A DNA stretch of 58,303 nucleotides. Origin: Candidatus Hermodarchaeota archaeon (GTDB taxonomy: Archaea; Asgardarchaeota; Hermodarchaeia; Hermodarchaeales; Hermodarchaeaceae). The notes beneath the pieces are model-generated. The model ran no database searches, was not told where the DNA came from, and worked only from the letters and a program-made list of their open reading frames with translations. Position 1 is the first letter of the stretch; every line of letters begins with the position of its first letter. Where the stretch lies: the NCBI GenBank assembly GCA_016839365.1, contig JAEOUH010000074.1, forward strand, positions 1 to 58,303, written 5' to 3'. A program made the translations under genes and the position numbers. Below are positions 1 through 7,898 of the stretch, in pieces.

Positions 1-1956
1 ATTCGCGAAGGCTTCAAGCCGAATGGCGGGTTCACCTTCATAAGTTCGCTGAGTGGATACACCTAATAACGCAGCCAGTGAATCTAGAACGCGGCCCGTG
101 CTTGAAGTCACTGGTGTGTTAATATCTCGATAAATCTGGGCCAGGATTATTTCAAATTCCGCGACTCCCCGTGGCAATGATTTCTTTGCCCCTATCTCGA
201 AGAGGCGGCGTAATTCTGTTTCTGAATACTTTTTCGAAAGAATACCAAGCAGCATTCGGAAAGGGAACTTTGCGGCCAGATCACCACCTGGCATGGACTG
301 TGGTTCGAGGTACGCTGATCTTGTATAGTTGTGTGCGTTTCCTGTAAGAATTTCTCCACCCCACACGGTTTTGTCTGGTCCGTATCCCGCACCGTCACAG
401 CAAATGGCCACGATTTCTTCGTCAAGAGGTAGCTTATGATCAGCGAGAATGGCAGCCAAATGGGCGTGGTGATGTTGTACCTGGATAAGTGGAACCTGGT
501 ACGTTTTTGATAACTCTGCTCCGTATTGAGTGGTCAAGAAATCTGGATGGAGATCACAGGCAACAGCATCGAAGGTAGTAACCCGTAGTAAGTTCTGTAG
601 ATGAGAGAGTCCTTCCTGGAGGAATTGGAGGGCTTCGACTGTGTCAACGTCTCCAATATGCTGGGTAAGAAATATACGCCTTTTATGATAAATGGCTCCT
701 GTGTTTTTCTCCAACGCACCGACTGAAAGAATTGAAGGTCCCCCATTCACGGTGTCTATGGGCTCGGGGGTGTATCCTCGTGATCGACGAATTATCAACT
801 CCCGGTCGAATATCGGAATTACCACTGAGTCATCGCATCGCTGGAAAATTGTTCGATTATGTGTTAAGAAATAGTCTGCCATATCCATGAAGTGTTCTTG
901 AAATGTGGACGCTTGGATAATTGTGGGTAATCCAGTGGGGTTGGCGCTGGTCATTACAAGAGCAGGATCTTGCAGTCCTTCGAAAAGGCGAAGATAGATT
1001 CCTGAATATGGAAGCATTACTCCAACAGTGTCCAAGCCTGGGGAAAGAAATTTTGAGAGCAAAAATGGGATTCGTTGCGGTATCACCACAATTGGGCGTC
1101 TCCAAGACAAGAGCAGTCTTTCCGCGGTTGAGTCAATTATTGCGTACTTGTGGATTGACTCAAGGTCTTTGGACATTATGGCGAAAGGTTTGTTCGGTTT
1201 TTTCCGCAGTTTGCGGAGCCGTTGGACCTGTTCATCTAGTGTAGCCCTGACTGCCAGATGTATTCCCCCTAATCCTTTGACCGCGACAATTGCTCCTTCG
1301 TTCAGTAATTTCACAGATTCAATAAAGGGATCCTTAACGTCGAGGACTGTTCCATCGGGTCTTAGGAGGGTAAACTGTGGACCACAAATTGGGCAACAAA
1401 TGGTTTGGGCATTATACCGCCGATCAAGTGGGTTGTTGTATTCCCTGTCACAGGCTTCGCATAAAGGAAACTCATTCATTGTGGTTCGTTCACGATCATA
1501 AGGGGTATCAGTGATGGTGGTGTAACGGGGACCGCAGATGGCACAACAGGTCATCGGGTATTGGTAATGGCGCGATTGGCTGTTGTTCATGTCTTTTATA
1601 CAATCGTTACACACAGCGATATCAGCGGGGATAACTGAGCCACCTGCTTTCTGTTCATTCTTTGAGATGCGAATCTGAAACTCCTTGAATTCACCTGTTG
1701 CAGTGTGCCAGAAGGTTTGGATGCTGTCAATGACTGCTAGGTATGGTTTATCTATTTCAATGGATTCAATAAATTCAATGATTTTCTTTTTTTCTCCTTC
1801 CACAACAATTAGTACTGCTGAATTTCCCGTATTCAAAACGAATCCAACAAGCCCACGATGAGTAGCTTGCGCATAGATAAATGGACGGAAACCAATTCCT
1901 TGAACGACGCCAACGACTCGAATTTCAGCTTGTTGGGTGTTGGGCAACGTCGTCAT
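1..1956 (-). CDS. hypF: Carbamoyltransferase HypF, C-terminus cut by window edge
   Basis: HypF makes the thiocarboxamide on HypE that becomes the cyanide ligand of the [NiFe]-hydrogenase active site. Reading the minus strand from the ATG at 1956 gives an open frame to base 1 (652 codons). An acylphosphatase-like domain comes first, with VVGVVQGIGFRPF near residues 14-26. It is followed by a paired zinc-finger region (CNDC near 116, then CCAICGPRYTT, CEAC and CCPICGP). A YrdC-like domain ends in ALVMTSANPTGLPT, and the start of the Kae1-like domain has HHHAHLAAILADH. Family members are about 750 residues, so roughly 100 are missing. It is divergent from the XRE-CBS gene, with 83 bases between starts. 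No hydrogenase structural gene is in the window. Family call is secure; the presence of a hydrogenase is inferred. Confidence 0.93.
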   Translation of the reverse strand, partial: MTTLPNTQQAEIRVVGVVQGIGFRPFIYAQATHRGLVGFVLNTGNSAVLIVVEGEKKKIIEFIESIEIDKPYLAVIDSIQTFWHTATGEFKEFQIRISKNEQKAGGSVIPADIAVCNDCIKDMNNSQSRHYQYPMTCCAICGPRYTTITDTPYDRERTTMNEFPLCEACDREYNNPLDRRYNAQTICCPICGPQFTLLRPDGTVLDVKDPFIESVKLLNEGAIVAVKGLGGIHLAVRATLDEQVQRLRKLRKKPNKPFAIMSKDLESIHKYAIIDSTAERLLLSWRRPIVVIPQRIPFLLSKFLSPGLDTVGVMLPYSGIYLRLFEGLQDPALVMTSANPTGLPTIIQASTFQEHFMDMADYFLTHNRTIFQRCDDSVVIPIFDRELIIRRSRGYTPEPIDTVNGGPSILSVGALEKNTGAIYHKRRIFLTQHIGDVDTVEALQFLQEGLSHLQNLLRVTTFDAVACDLHPDFLTTQYGAELSKTYQVPLIQVQHHHAHLAAILADHKLPLDEEIVAICCDGAGYGPDKTVWGGEILTGNAHNYTRSAYLEPQSMPGGDLAAKFPFRMLLGILSKKYSETELRRLFEIGAKKSLPRGVAEFEIILAQIYRDINTPVTSSTGRVLDSLAALLGVSTQRTYEGEPAIRLEAFAN

Positions 1957-2010
1957 CTCCGTTCATCACCCGTTTAGGCAGAGTATTAATTCTTTTGGAC
2001 TTATTATCAA

Positions 2011-2019
2011 TAATATAAG
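2011..2019 (+). promoter_or_regulatory. Possible TATA box for the XRE-CBS gene
   Basis: The AT-rich element TAATATAAG lies about 25 bases before the ATG at 2040. That spacing would give a leaderless or very short-leader transcript. A GGTGAG Shine-Dalgarno-like stretch at 2025-2030 is also present, so the true start site is uncertain. Confidence 0.35.
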
Positions 2020-2039
2020 ATATCGGTGAGTGCCTACTA

Positions 2040-2630
2040 ATGACTGAATTTCGTGTTCCCTCGCCCAAAGAACTCCAAGAATTAAGAAAGCAAGTCGGAT
2101 TAACCCAATCTGAGCTAGCGGAACGCGTCGGGATAAGCCAATCCTTAGTAGCACGCATTGAAAAGGGTCAAGTAAATCCAAGTGTCAGTACACTCAAACG
2201 TATTCTCAACGTCATCGAAGAACACAAACACACTCATTCTTCTCTCAGTGATTTATTGAAGTGGAAAGGACAATCAAAGCTTAACCCATTGATCTGGGTA
2301 GGACCAGAAGATTCAGTTCGACGGGCTGTGATTCTCATGCGACGTCATGGGATTTCACAGTTACCTGTGATCAAACGAAACAAAGCAATAGGATCTATAA
2401 GCGAGGGAACAATTATCAAACAGCTTATGGTCATGGATTCGCAGAAAGTATTCAGTCTTTCTGTTCAGGAAATCATGGAACCTCCTTTTCCCACAATAGA
2501 CATTAGAGATAAAGTGGAAACAGCCTTTTCTAAAATTGCGGCGGGGGATGAAGCTGTCTTAGTATTAGATGAAGACAGGCCAATTGGAATAATTACAAAA
2601 ATCGACGTTATTGCCTTTACAAAGCCATAA
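2040..2630 (+). CDS. XRE-family HTH regulator with C-terminal CBS pair
   Basis: This is a predicted transcription regulator of 196 residues. Residues about 8-60 form an XRE/Cro-type helix-turn-helix (LRKQVGLTQSELAERVGISQ, then ARIEKGQVNPSVSTLKRIL). Residues about 75-195 carry two CBS motifs (HGISQLPVIKRNKAIGSIS and AVLVLDEDRPIGIITKIDV). CBS pairs usually bind adenine nucleotides or S-adenosylmethionine, so DNA binding may respond to such a ligand. HTH-CBS fusions are common in archaea. GGTGAG lies about 10 bases before the ATG. It is divergent from hypF and is the first of a run of plus-strand genes, but whether it controls the repeat-bearing cluster to its right is unknown. Confidence 0.85.
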   Translation: MTEFRVPSPKELQELRKQVGLTQSELAERVGISQSLVARIEKGQVNPSVSTLKRILNVIEEHKHTHSSLSDLLKWKGQSKLNPLIWVGPEDSVRRAVILMRRHGISQLPVIKRNKAIGSISEGTIIKQLMVMDSQKVFSLSVQEIMEPPFPTIDIRDKVETAFSKIAAGDEAVLVLDEDRPIGIITKIDVIAFTKP

Positions 2631-2646
2631 AATTATGAGAAAAATC

Positions 2647-2670
2647 AATAATTTCATTGAATTCATTAGA
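2647..2670. repeat. Palindromic element copy 1 (left half strong)
   Basis: AATAATTTCATTGA at 2647-2660 is identical over 14 bases to the left half of copy 2. The right half (TCATTAGA) is degenerate. It lies 70-95 bases upstream of the AAA+ ATPase start, between that gene and the XRE-CBS gene. Confidence 0.6.
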
Positions 2671-2741
2671 ACCAATCAGTTTTTTATCTTAAATACAATC
2701 AATAATTTTTTATTACTGGAACCCATTCTCTATCAACATTC

Positions 2742-4061
2742 TTGGATGTGTTTAGTCTGAGTGAACTTGATCGATTAGTAGAGCAAACACACAAATTTGA
2801 TCAGCAGATGCTAGCTAAATGGGGTTTCAAAACCGAACGGATTGAGCTTTTTGGAATAGATTCACCGGATTTGTACGTTGTTCCTGAGGAGGAGGCTTTG
2901 GCAATCAAAAGGGCAGTCAATTATCTTCGTAATCAGACCGCAAGCGTCGTTGTGTCTGGCCCCCTAGGTGCTGGAAAGACTACCTTCTTGGAGATGATTC
3001 AAGAGTCATTGAATCGCTTACCGAATATCCGTGCCATTCGTCTTGAAGGAGTCAGTTCAGCCGACGCACTGATTGACGATCTTCTCCATGCGAATATAAG
3101 AGAACAAACCGTTCGGGATTTCTTAATTGATAAAGTAGGAATCCGTGTAGTAAGAAGCGGTTCCATTGCCAAACGGCTCTCGCGCCTCTTATTAGGCCTG
3201 CGAACAGATGCGGAAGAGAATGGAACCTCGTATGTCTTGTTAATCGACGAATTTCGCCAGCTAGAACGTCAACGGCCAGACAATCGTGTACGTATCGTTG
3301 ACACCCTTCTTCGTATGGTCAATGATAAGACCAGAGATGGTCGCCGATACCTAGTACTAGCTCTAGCCATCATTACACGTGTTGGGGAAAGTGCGGTAAA
3401 GACACTCGAACTTCTCTCCTCAGTAGGGGAAACCTTAGGCCATGGAAGCAAGTCCGCTATTCGACGAAGGTTCGTTGAGATTTATGATATGAGGCGGATG
3501 AAAAAGAGCACTGCTCTGAAAGTACTACTTTGGAGGCTGGCCTATCTCAAAGGCTCATTGGATGATATTGGTAAGGAACCCGATGAAGGTATTAACTTCA
3601 ATTCACCCACAATCCAGAAGTTACTTGCTCCCTTCACAGGAGAGGCGTTGGAAGCAATATTCAACTATTCAGGAGGAAATCCTGGAATAATGCTCGAGCT
3701 ACTTCTCCGATGTCTTCAGGATGCAATCCGAGGTGCTGAGATTCTCATCAATGATGGGTACTCATTGGATCAAGTTTTATCAGTTTATCAAATTAATTCC
3801 GAATATGTTCAACAATTTGTCCAGAAGGAAGTAACCCGTGCGCGGGCAGAATTTACTAACTTCCAAACTGAGCTCTTAGGCTTTCTTTCTGTTCCTCGCT
3901 CACTAGACGATATTGAGTCCTGGCTCCAGAGTCAGGAACGTTCATGGGAAAGTGTGTTAGAAGATTTCGATCTATTCGAAAAGCAGGGGCTCATCTACAG
4001 TCCCGAAGCCGGTAAGATACAAGCCACTGAGCTTTGGACTAAAGGATCCACATTTGTTTGA
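2742..4061 (+). CDS. Orc/Cdc6-like AAA+ ATPase
   Basis: This is a 439-residue P-loop ATPase not assignable to a named family by eye. Walker A is GPLGAGKT at residues 73-80 and Walker B is VLLIDE at 165-170. LVLALAIITR near 205-215 could be the sensor-1 strand. A helical lid follows (FSGGNPG-like YSGGNPG near 310), and the last 80 residues look like a winged helix. The N-terminal ATPase plus C-terminal winged-helix layout resembles Orc1/Cdc6 proteins and archaeal STAND/MNS-type ATPases. No ATG is in frame near the start. TTG at 2742 or GTG at 2748 are the choices. The ribbon-helix-helix-like gene follows after 11 bases, probably in one transcript. Role in replication, segregation or repair is inferred from context only. 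Confidence 0.72.
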   Translation: MDVFSLSELDRLVEQTHKFDQQMLAKWGFKTERIELFGIDSPDLYVVPEEEALAIKRAVNYLRNQTASVVVSGPLGAGKTTFLEMIQESLNRLPNIRAIRLEGVSSADALIDDLLHANIREQTVRDFLIDKVGIRVVRSGSIAKRLSRLLLGLRTDAEENGTSYVLLIDEFRQLERQRPDNRVRIVDTLLRMVNDKTRDGRRYLVLALAIITRVGESAVKTLELLSSVGETLGHGSKSAIRRRFVEIYDMRRMKKSTALKVLLWRLAYLKGSLDDIGKEPDEGINFNSPTIQKLLAPFTGEALEAIFNYSGGNPGIMLELLLRCLQDAIRGAEILINDGYSLDQVLSVYQINSEYVQQFVQKEVTRARAEFTNFQTELLGFLSVPRSLDDIESWLQSQERSWESVLEDFDLFEKQGLIYSPEAGKIQATELWTKGSTFV

Positions 4062-4072
4062 GGTGAGTGTAA

Positions 4073-4441
4073 ATGTCAGCTACAGATCTCATTAGAGAAC
4101 GGATGAAAAAGGAAAAAGAATCAAAACCGAAATCAACGAAAAAAGCCCAATCAACAGAAACTCGAGAAATTGAACTCGAAGAGCTGTCAGCTCGGGTTGG
4201 CGATTCGGGATTCAAGAGATTACGTATCGAAAGCGAGTATGAAGGGCGTCGAACTATCAGTGCAAGTGTACCCGCTTGGATTAAAGCGGCTTTAGATTTC
4301 GTATCATTGGCAGCTACAAAATCAGGACAGGGACAATATGCAGGCTTTGGTGGGAAGTCTAGGTTCATAGCTGAAGCCCTTGAAGAAAAGCTGAAGTCTG
4401 TTTTTCCTGAAGTATACAAGGAATTACAACGAGAAGGATAA
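4073..4441 (+). CDS. Small basic protein, likely ribbon-helix-helix DNA binder
   Basis: The protein has 122 residues. The first 35 are rich in Lys, Glu and Ser and look disordered. Residues 60-67 (RTISASVP) suit the beta strand of a ribbon-helix-helix fold, 68-82 the first helix and about 95-110 (SRFIAEALEEKLKSVF) the second. The loop between them is longer and more Gly-rich than usual. The flexible-tail plus RHH layout recalls centromere binders such as SegB and ParG, but also common repressors. GAGGTGAG ends about 5 bases before the ATG and is a good ribosome-binding site. It follows the AAA+ gene by 11 bases and is a natural candidate to bind the palindromes around it. The fold is inferred by pattern. 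Confidence 0.6.
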   Translation: MSATDLIRERMKKEKESKPKSTKKAQSTETREIELEELSARVGDSGFKRLRIESEYEGRRTISASVPAWIKAALDFVSLAATKSGQGQYAGFGGKSRFIAEALEEKLKSVFPEVYKELQREG

Positions 4442-4457
4442 TCTTAACCGCGAAAAT

Positions 4458-4484
4458 AATAATTTCATTGAAGTCAATGAAATT
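4458..4484. repeat. Palindromic element copy 2 (best match)
   Basis: This copy has perfect 11-base arms, AATTTCATTGA at 4461-4471 and TCAATGAAATT at 4474-4484, around a 2-base centre AG. AAT precedes the left arm, extending the shared AATAATTTCATTGA half. It lies upstream of the TATA-like element of the next gene. Confidence 0.85.
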
Positions 4485-4517
4485 GGTATTATTCTCTTGA
4501 TTACTATTAGTTAGCAT

Positions 4518-4527
4518 AAATTATAAG
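4518..4527 (+). promoter_or_regulatory. Probable TATA box for the 4580 gene
   Basis: AAATTATAAG sits 53-62 bases before the ATG at 4580, giving a predicted leader of about 30 bases. Palindrome copy 2 lies 34-60 bases upstream of it. Confidence 0.45.
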
Positions 4528-4579
4528 CTTCTCTCGGATATAGGTTATCTTCATTTGGTGTTTAGGGTGGGTTTAACGG

Positions 4580-5152
4580 ATGTCGCATGATGTACGACGT
4601 GTATATGTGATCTCTTTTGATTTCAAGCAGCCGAAGGGATCGAGCCAAGCTCGAAAAACACGGTTCTTTCGAGAGTTGTATGGATATACTCAGCAAGTCA
4701 AACAGGAACTGAAGGATGGTGAAATTGTAACTCGAACGTACCACTATCCTGGGGTGCTAGACCAGATACCATATGTGAAGCTAGGGAAAAGTGTGATAGC
4801 CGTTCAGCCTGGAACTGAGGAAGCCATTCTCAAGTTACTCGATGCGTTTGATGAAGTAGTGTCTTACAGCTTCATTGGATGGCTGCCTATCTATCATTGG
4901 CCAAAAATATTGGATGAAGAGGTTAGACTTGCTACAGACCTAATTGGGGCTCTCGGGTATTATTCTATACTGTTGCAGGTTCAGAATATGGGAGGTAACA
5001 TCCAAGATTCCTCTTTACTTGATGTGGGGTTTGATATTGGGTTTATCGACAAAGCCATTGATTACCTTACCTCCAAGAAGTTACTCAACGAATCTAAAGG
5101 GACTCTCACTCTCACGACTAAAGGAAAAGAAATTTTGAATTATGTGTCCTGA
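4580..5152 (+). CDS. Protein of unknown function with C-terminal winged helix
   Basis: I do not recognise this 190-residue protein. The first ~105 residues look like one compact alpha/beta domain, with a strand VYVISFDFKQ, an R/F/Y-rich segment (RKTRFFRELYGYTQQVKQ), the motif YHYPGVLDQIPYVKLGKSVI, and FIGWLPIYHW. Residues about 115-190 resemble a winged helix (FIDKAIDYLTSKKLL, then a TLTLTTKGKEIL wing). That fits a sensor or partner-binding domain joined to a DNA-binding domain. It is preceded by palindrome copy 2 and a TATA-like element and is followed by copy 3. No catalytic motif is evident, so function should not be guessed beyond probable nucleic-acid binding. Confidence 0.65.
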   Translation: MSHDVRRVYVISFDFKQPKGSSQARKTRFFRELYGYTQQVKQELKDGEIVTRTYHYPGVLDQIPYVKLGKSVIAVQPGTEEAILKLLDAFDEVVSYSFIGWLPIYHWPKILDEEVRLATDLIGALGYYSILLQVQNMGGNIQDSSLLDVGFDIGFIDKAIDYLTSKKLLNESKGTLTLTTKGKEILNYVS

Positions 5153-5177
5153 GTGTCCTAATACCGTAATTAGGGAG

Positions 5178-5201
5178 TTCAATGAGTTCATTGAAATTAT
5201 T
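5178..5201. repeat. Palindromic element copy 3, between convergent genes
   Basis: Arms TTCAATGA (5178-5185) and TCATTGAA (5188-5195) flank the centre GT. Read on the minus strand the extended half is AATAATTTCAATGA. It lies between the 3' ends of two convergent genes, so it is unlikely to be a promoter operator for either. Confidence 0.75.
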
Positions 5202-5770
5202 CAGTCGGGTTTCAATGCCAATGGTTGGGCAAGGGCCTCAATGAGCTCTAGTATGCGATCTTGATTCTGTTTAAGGGTTCTTAGGTGGGTGGGGGTTGGC
5301 TTTTCGTCTTTGGTAGCGACAATGTCGTATTCACGCGCATAACTTCGAATGTCCTCTGCCAAGTCTTGGTATCGCATCAGAGAAGGTGATTCAAATAGCC
5401 CAAGATAGCCTAATAGTACCAATGTGAAAACAGATTTTGTGACGTTCCGACGTGCCTGAGCAAGTGAACGGTTAAAAGCTCCTCTACTAACACCTGTCCG
5501 TTTTTGCGTTTTGTCTTTTTGATCTCTTAGGGCTGCTTTAGTTTGGTAGTCAATGCGTTTTCCACTGAAACCGTCCAGAAGATAATCAAGTACTAAAGTT
5601 TCTAGTTGCACCTTGGACAGGTGACTTTTTTTAGCTAATAATACTGTAATTGGATCCTGTAGCATTCTACGTGCCCAAGAGCGCGTTTCCTTGGCTTCGT
5701 TTTTCTCGAGCAAATCCTTACCCCCATGGATACAGTTTTGTATACGTGACGAGCGGTTACTTAAAAACAC
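5201..5770 (-). CDS. Archaeal helix-rich protein of unknown function
   Basis: The protein has 189 residues and is mostly helical. Its core, about residues 36-150, contains SKVQLETLVLDYLLDGFSGKRIDYQTKAALR-like sequence and then GVSRGAFNRSLAQARRN, which reads like a helix-turn-helix with a basic recognition helix. A hydrophobic helix TLVLLGYLGLF and a segment starting with RYQDLAEDIRSYAREY follow. I recall similar conserved archaeal proteins but cannot name the family. The ATG at 5770 gives the longest form; Met36 (about 5665) is an alternative. It is divergent from the XPD-like gene, with palindrome copy 4 between them, and is a second candidate binder of the palindromes. Confidence 0.62.
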   Translation of the reverse strand: MFLSNRSSRIQNCIHGGKDLLEKNEAKETRSWARRMLQDPITVLLAKKSHLSKVQLETLVLDYLLDGFSGKRIDYQTKAALRDQKDKTQKRTGVSRGAFNRSLAQARRNVTKSVFTLVLLGYLGLFESPSLMRYQDLAEDIRSYAREYDIVATKDEKPTPTHLRTLKQNQDRILELIEALAQPLALKPD

Positions 5771-5816
5771 GCTGGTGTTCTGAGCATTTTATATGCTCTC
5801 GGGAATTAACAGATTC

Positions 5817-5841
5817 AATAATTTCATTAAACTTAATGAAT
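5817..5841. repeat. Palindromic element copy 4, in a divergent intergenic region
   Basis: TTCATTAA (5823-5830) and TTAATGAA (5833-5840) flank the centre AC, with AATAAT before the left arm. It lies between the start of the minus-strand gene at 5770 and the XPD-like helicase. Confidence 0.8.
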
Positions 5842-5895
5842 GCCACTCGAGATTATGAAATTAAAAGGAGTTTTTTATTCTTTAAGCCTTATCAG

Positions 5896-7833
5896 ATGAT
5901 GAGGACACGCAATATGTGTTCAAACCATACCCAACGCTATTTTCCATATACTTCTCCGCGGCCTGGTCAACTATCCCTAGTTCAAGCTATTCAAGATGAC
6001 CTCGGAGCCGGGAAACACCTGTGCGTTGAGGCTGCTAATGGCTTTGGAAAAACCATTGCTGCCCTATCCGGGGTTCTGCCACTCCATAAGAAGAAGAGCT
6101 TGGGGATCGTGTATGTTGCCAGAACTCATAAGCAATTAGATCGAGTAATGCAAGAATTACGGCTAATTACTGAATCAACTAGCTTAAACGGGGTGGTGTT
6201 ACGAGGGCGCGCTTCCACATGTTTGAATCCAATAGTTCGCAAATATGCTGCAAGTGCTCAACTTGCCATGTTTATTTGCAGTCAATTGAAACGTGCTGGA
6301 CGCTGTGAGTATTACCAAAACCTCATTAGAAAGAAGAAAATAGAACAGAATTACTTTAACAAGTTTTATCAAACGCCTCTCACAGGTTTGGAGTTTCGAA
6401 AAAAGTGTGAATCTGATAAGGTGTGCCCTTATGAACTTTCAAAACGCCTGCTACCTTTGGTAACTGTTGTGGCTACCACTTATTTTCAGATCTTTGATCC
6501 GCACATAAGTAATATGTTCTTTGAGGCCTTCGGTCATCCATTGTCTCACACAATCCTCATTTTAGATGAAGCCCACAATCTTCCTCGAATTGCCGTCGAA
6601 TTAGCGTCTGCACGCCTTTCGTTAGCATCAATAAAACAGTCAAATAAAGAGGCGAATCGCTATGACCTTTCACCAATCAAACAATTCGCACTTACTTTGG
6701 AACATAACATTCAACAATTGGCGGGTAGCTATTCAGAACAAGAGATTCGATTTGACCCAGTTGAATTTACTTCGCAACTCTGTCAAGTTCTCAAAATTAA
6801 TAATTTCAATAATTTTGTTGAAATCATGTTACAAACGGGTAGCAAGGTGCTTAACCAATTACTAAACGAAGGAAAACCTCCAATAAGCTACATCCATTCC
6901 TTGGCTCGGTTCTTCATAAATTGGTGTTACTTTCTGAAACGAAAGGATGCTGCCTTTTTCATTACCCAAAATGGACCAAATCATTCGCCTACATATCTTG
7001 AAATAGTTGCATTAGATCCGCGTATTGCAACTACTCCGATTCTGAAATCTTGTTATGCCTCGGCTCATTTATCGGGAACACTGGAACCAACAAGTGCCCA
7101 TATTGATCTAGTTGGTTTACCTAAAGAAACGGTATCTCTCAATTTACCTTCTCCCTTTACTCAGAACCAGATTTTCCCAATAATCAGCCTTGGGGTCACG
7201 ACAGCCATGAAATACAGAACGCCTCAAATGTATAAAAAAATTAATCGCCGAATCCTAGAGGTTTGTCAGGCTACACCCCATAACGTTGGCGTTTTTGTTC
7301 CCTCCTATTCAGTATTACAATCTCTTCTTGAAGCTGGTTTAGATAAAGTGTCTAATCGGGATTTATTCATTGAGAAACCGAATTTGTCTTCAAGCGAAAA
7401 CGATTCTTTAATTCAAAAGTTCAAACGCAGAGCTCATGCTGGTGCCATGCTTATTGGAGTCCTTGGCGGGCGAAATAGTGAAGGCGAGGATTATCCGGGG
7501 ATTGAGATGGAGACAGTAGTGGTTGTTGGGGTTCCCTACGCAAGGCCTACTCCCAAGGAGATGACTCGAATCGCATACTTTGAAAGCCAATTTCCTCGGA
7601 AGGGTCGGCTATACGGGTACCAACTGCCTGCACTGCGAAGCGCATCTCAGGCAGCAGGACGTTCAGTTCGAAAGCTCGAAGATAGAGGGGCGATAGTGTT
7701 TTTAGATGATCGTTATGCAACACCTCTTTGCCAACGATTACTACCTAAATGGATAAACGAAAACTTAAGGGGGTCAAACAACGCTGATGGAGTGCTTTAT
7801 ACTCACCTAAAGAACTTCTATTCGGTAACATAA
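5896..7833 (+). CDS. XPD/Rad3-like superfamily 2 DNA helicase (iron-sulfur)
   Basis: This is a DinG/XPD-family helicase, normally 5'-3' on DNA and used in repair. YFPYTSPRPGQ is a Q-motif-like start. Walker A is ANGFGKT near residues 50-56 and the DEAH box is ILDEAHNLPRIA near 222. Between them lie Cys residues placed like the Fe-S ligands (STCLN, GRCEYY, KKCESDKVCPY). Late motifs include the helicase VI-like QAAGRSVRKLEDRGAIVFLDDR. About 645 residues is normal for XPD. The reading frame is open back to 5650, but that part overlaps the divergent gene, so ATG 5896 (or 5899, 5914) is preferred. Palindrome copy 4 precedes it and copy 5 lies inside it. Confidence 0.85.
   Translation: MMRTRNMCSNHTQRYFPYTSPRPGQLSLVQAIQDDLGAGKHLCVEAANGFGKTIAALSGVLPLHKKKSLGIVYVARTHKQLDRVMQELRLITESTSLNGVVLRGRASTCLNPIVRKYAASAQLAMFICSQLKRAGRCEYYQNLIRKKKIEQNYFNKFYQTPLTGLEFRKKCESDKVCPYELSKRLLPLVTVVATTYFQIFDPHISNMFFEAFGHPLSHTILILDEAHNLPRIAVELASARLSLASIKQSNKEANRYDLSPIKQFALTLEHNIQQLAGSYSEQEIRFDPVEFTSQLCQVLKINNFNNFVEIMLQTGSKVLNQLLNEGKPPISYIHSLARFFINWCYFLKRKDAAFFITQNGPNHSPTYLEIVALDPRIATTPILKSCYASAHLSGTLEPTSAHIDLVGLPKETVSLNLPSPFTQNQIFPIISLGVTTAMKYRTPQMYKKINRRILEVCQATPHNVGVFVPSYSVLQSLLEAGLDKVSNRDLFIEKPNLSSSENDSLIQKFKRRAHAGAMLIGVLGGRNSEGEDYPGIEMETVVVVGVPYARPTPKEMTRIAYFESQFPRKGRLYGYQLPALRSASQAAGRSVRKLEDRGAIVFLDDRYATPLCQRLLPKWINENLRGSNNADGVLYTHLKNFYSVT
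6799..6824. repeat. Palindromic element copy 5, inside the helicase gene
   Basis: AATAATTTCAATAA at 6799-6812 matches the extended half-site, and TTGTTGAAAT closes an imperfect palindrome (outer arms TTTCAA and TTGAAA). It lies within coding sequence for INNFNNFVE, so chance in AT-rich codons is possible. Confidence 0.45.
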
Positions 7834-7857
7834 ATCCTCTTCTATTTCATTAAAAAT

Positions 7858-7882
7858 AACAAATTCATTGAGTTTAATGAAT
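7858..7882. repeat. Palindromic element copy 6, just before radB
   Basis: ATTCATTGA (7863-7871) and TTAATGAAT (7874-7882) flank the centre GT, with one arm mismatch. An extra half-site TTTCATTAA lies at 7845-7853. The element ends 16 bases before the radB ATG, where a bound protein could block expression. Confidence 0.75.
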
Positions 7883-7898
7883 ATGTGGTGTTTCGGGC

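Noticed and set aside
1753..1786. Several TTCAATG/TTCAATA repeats inside hypF resembling the palindromic element
   Set aside because: They are direct and not palindromic, lack the AATAATTTCATTGA half, and are explained by codons for a Glu/Ile-rich stretch.
5650..5895. N-terminal extension of the XPD-like helicase frame
   Set aside because: It overlaps the divergent gene at 5201-5770 and a palindrome, and lacks helicase similarity. The conserved part begins near 5914.
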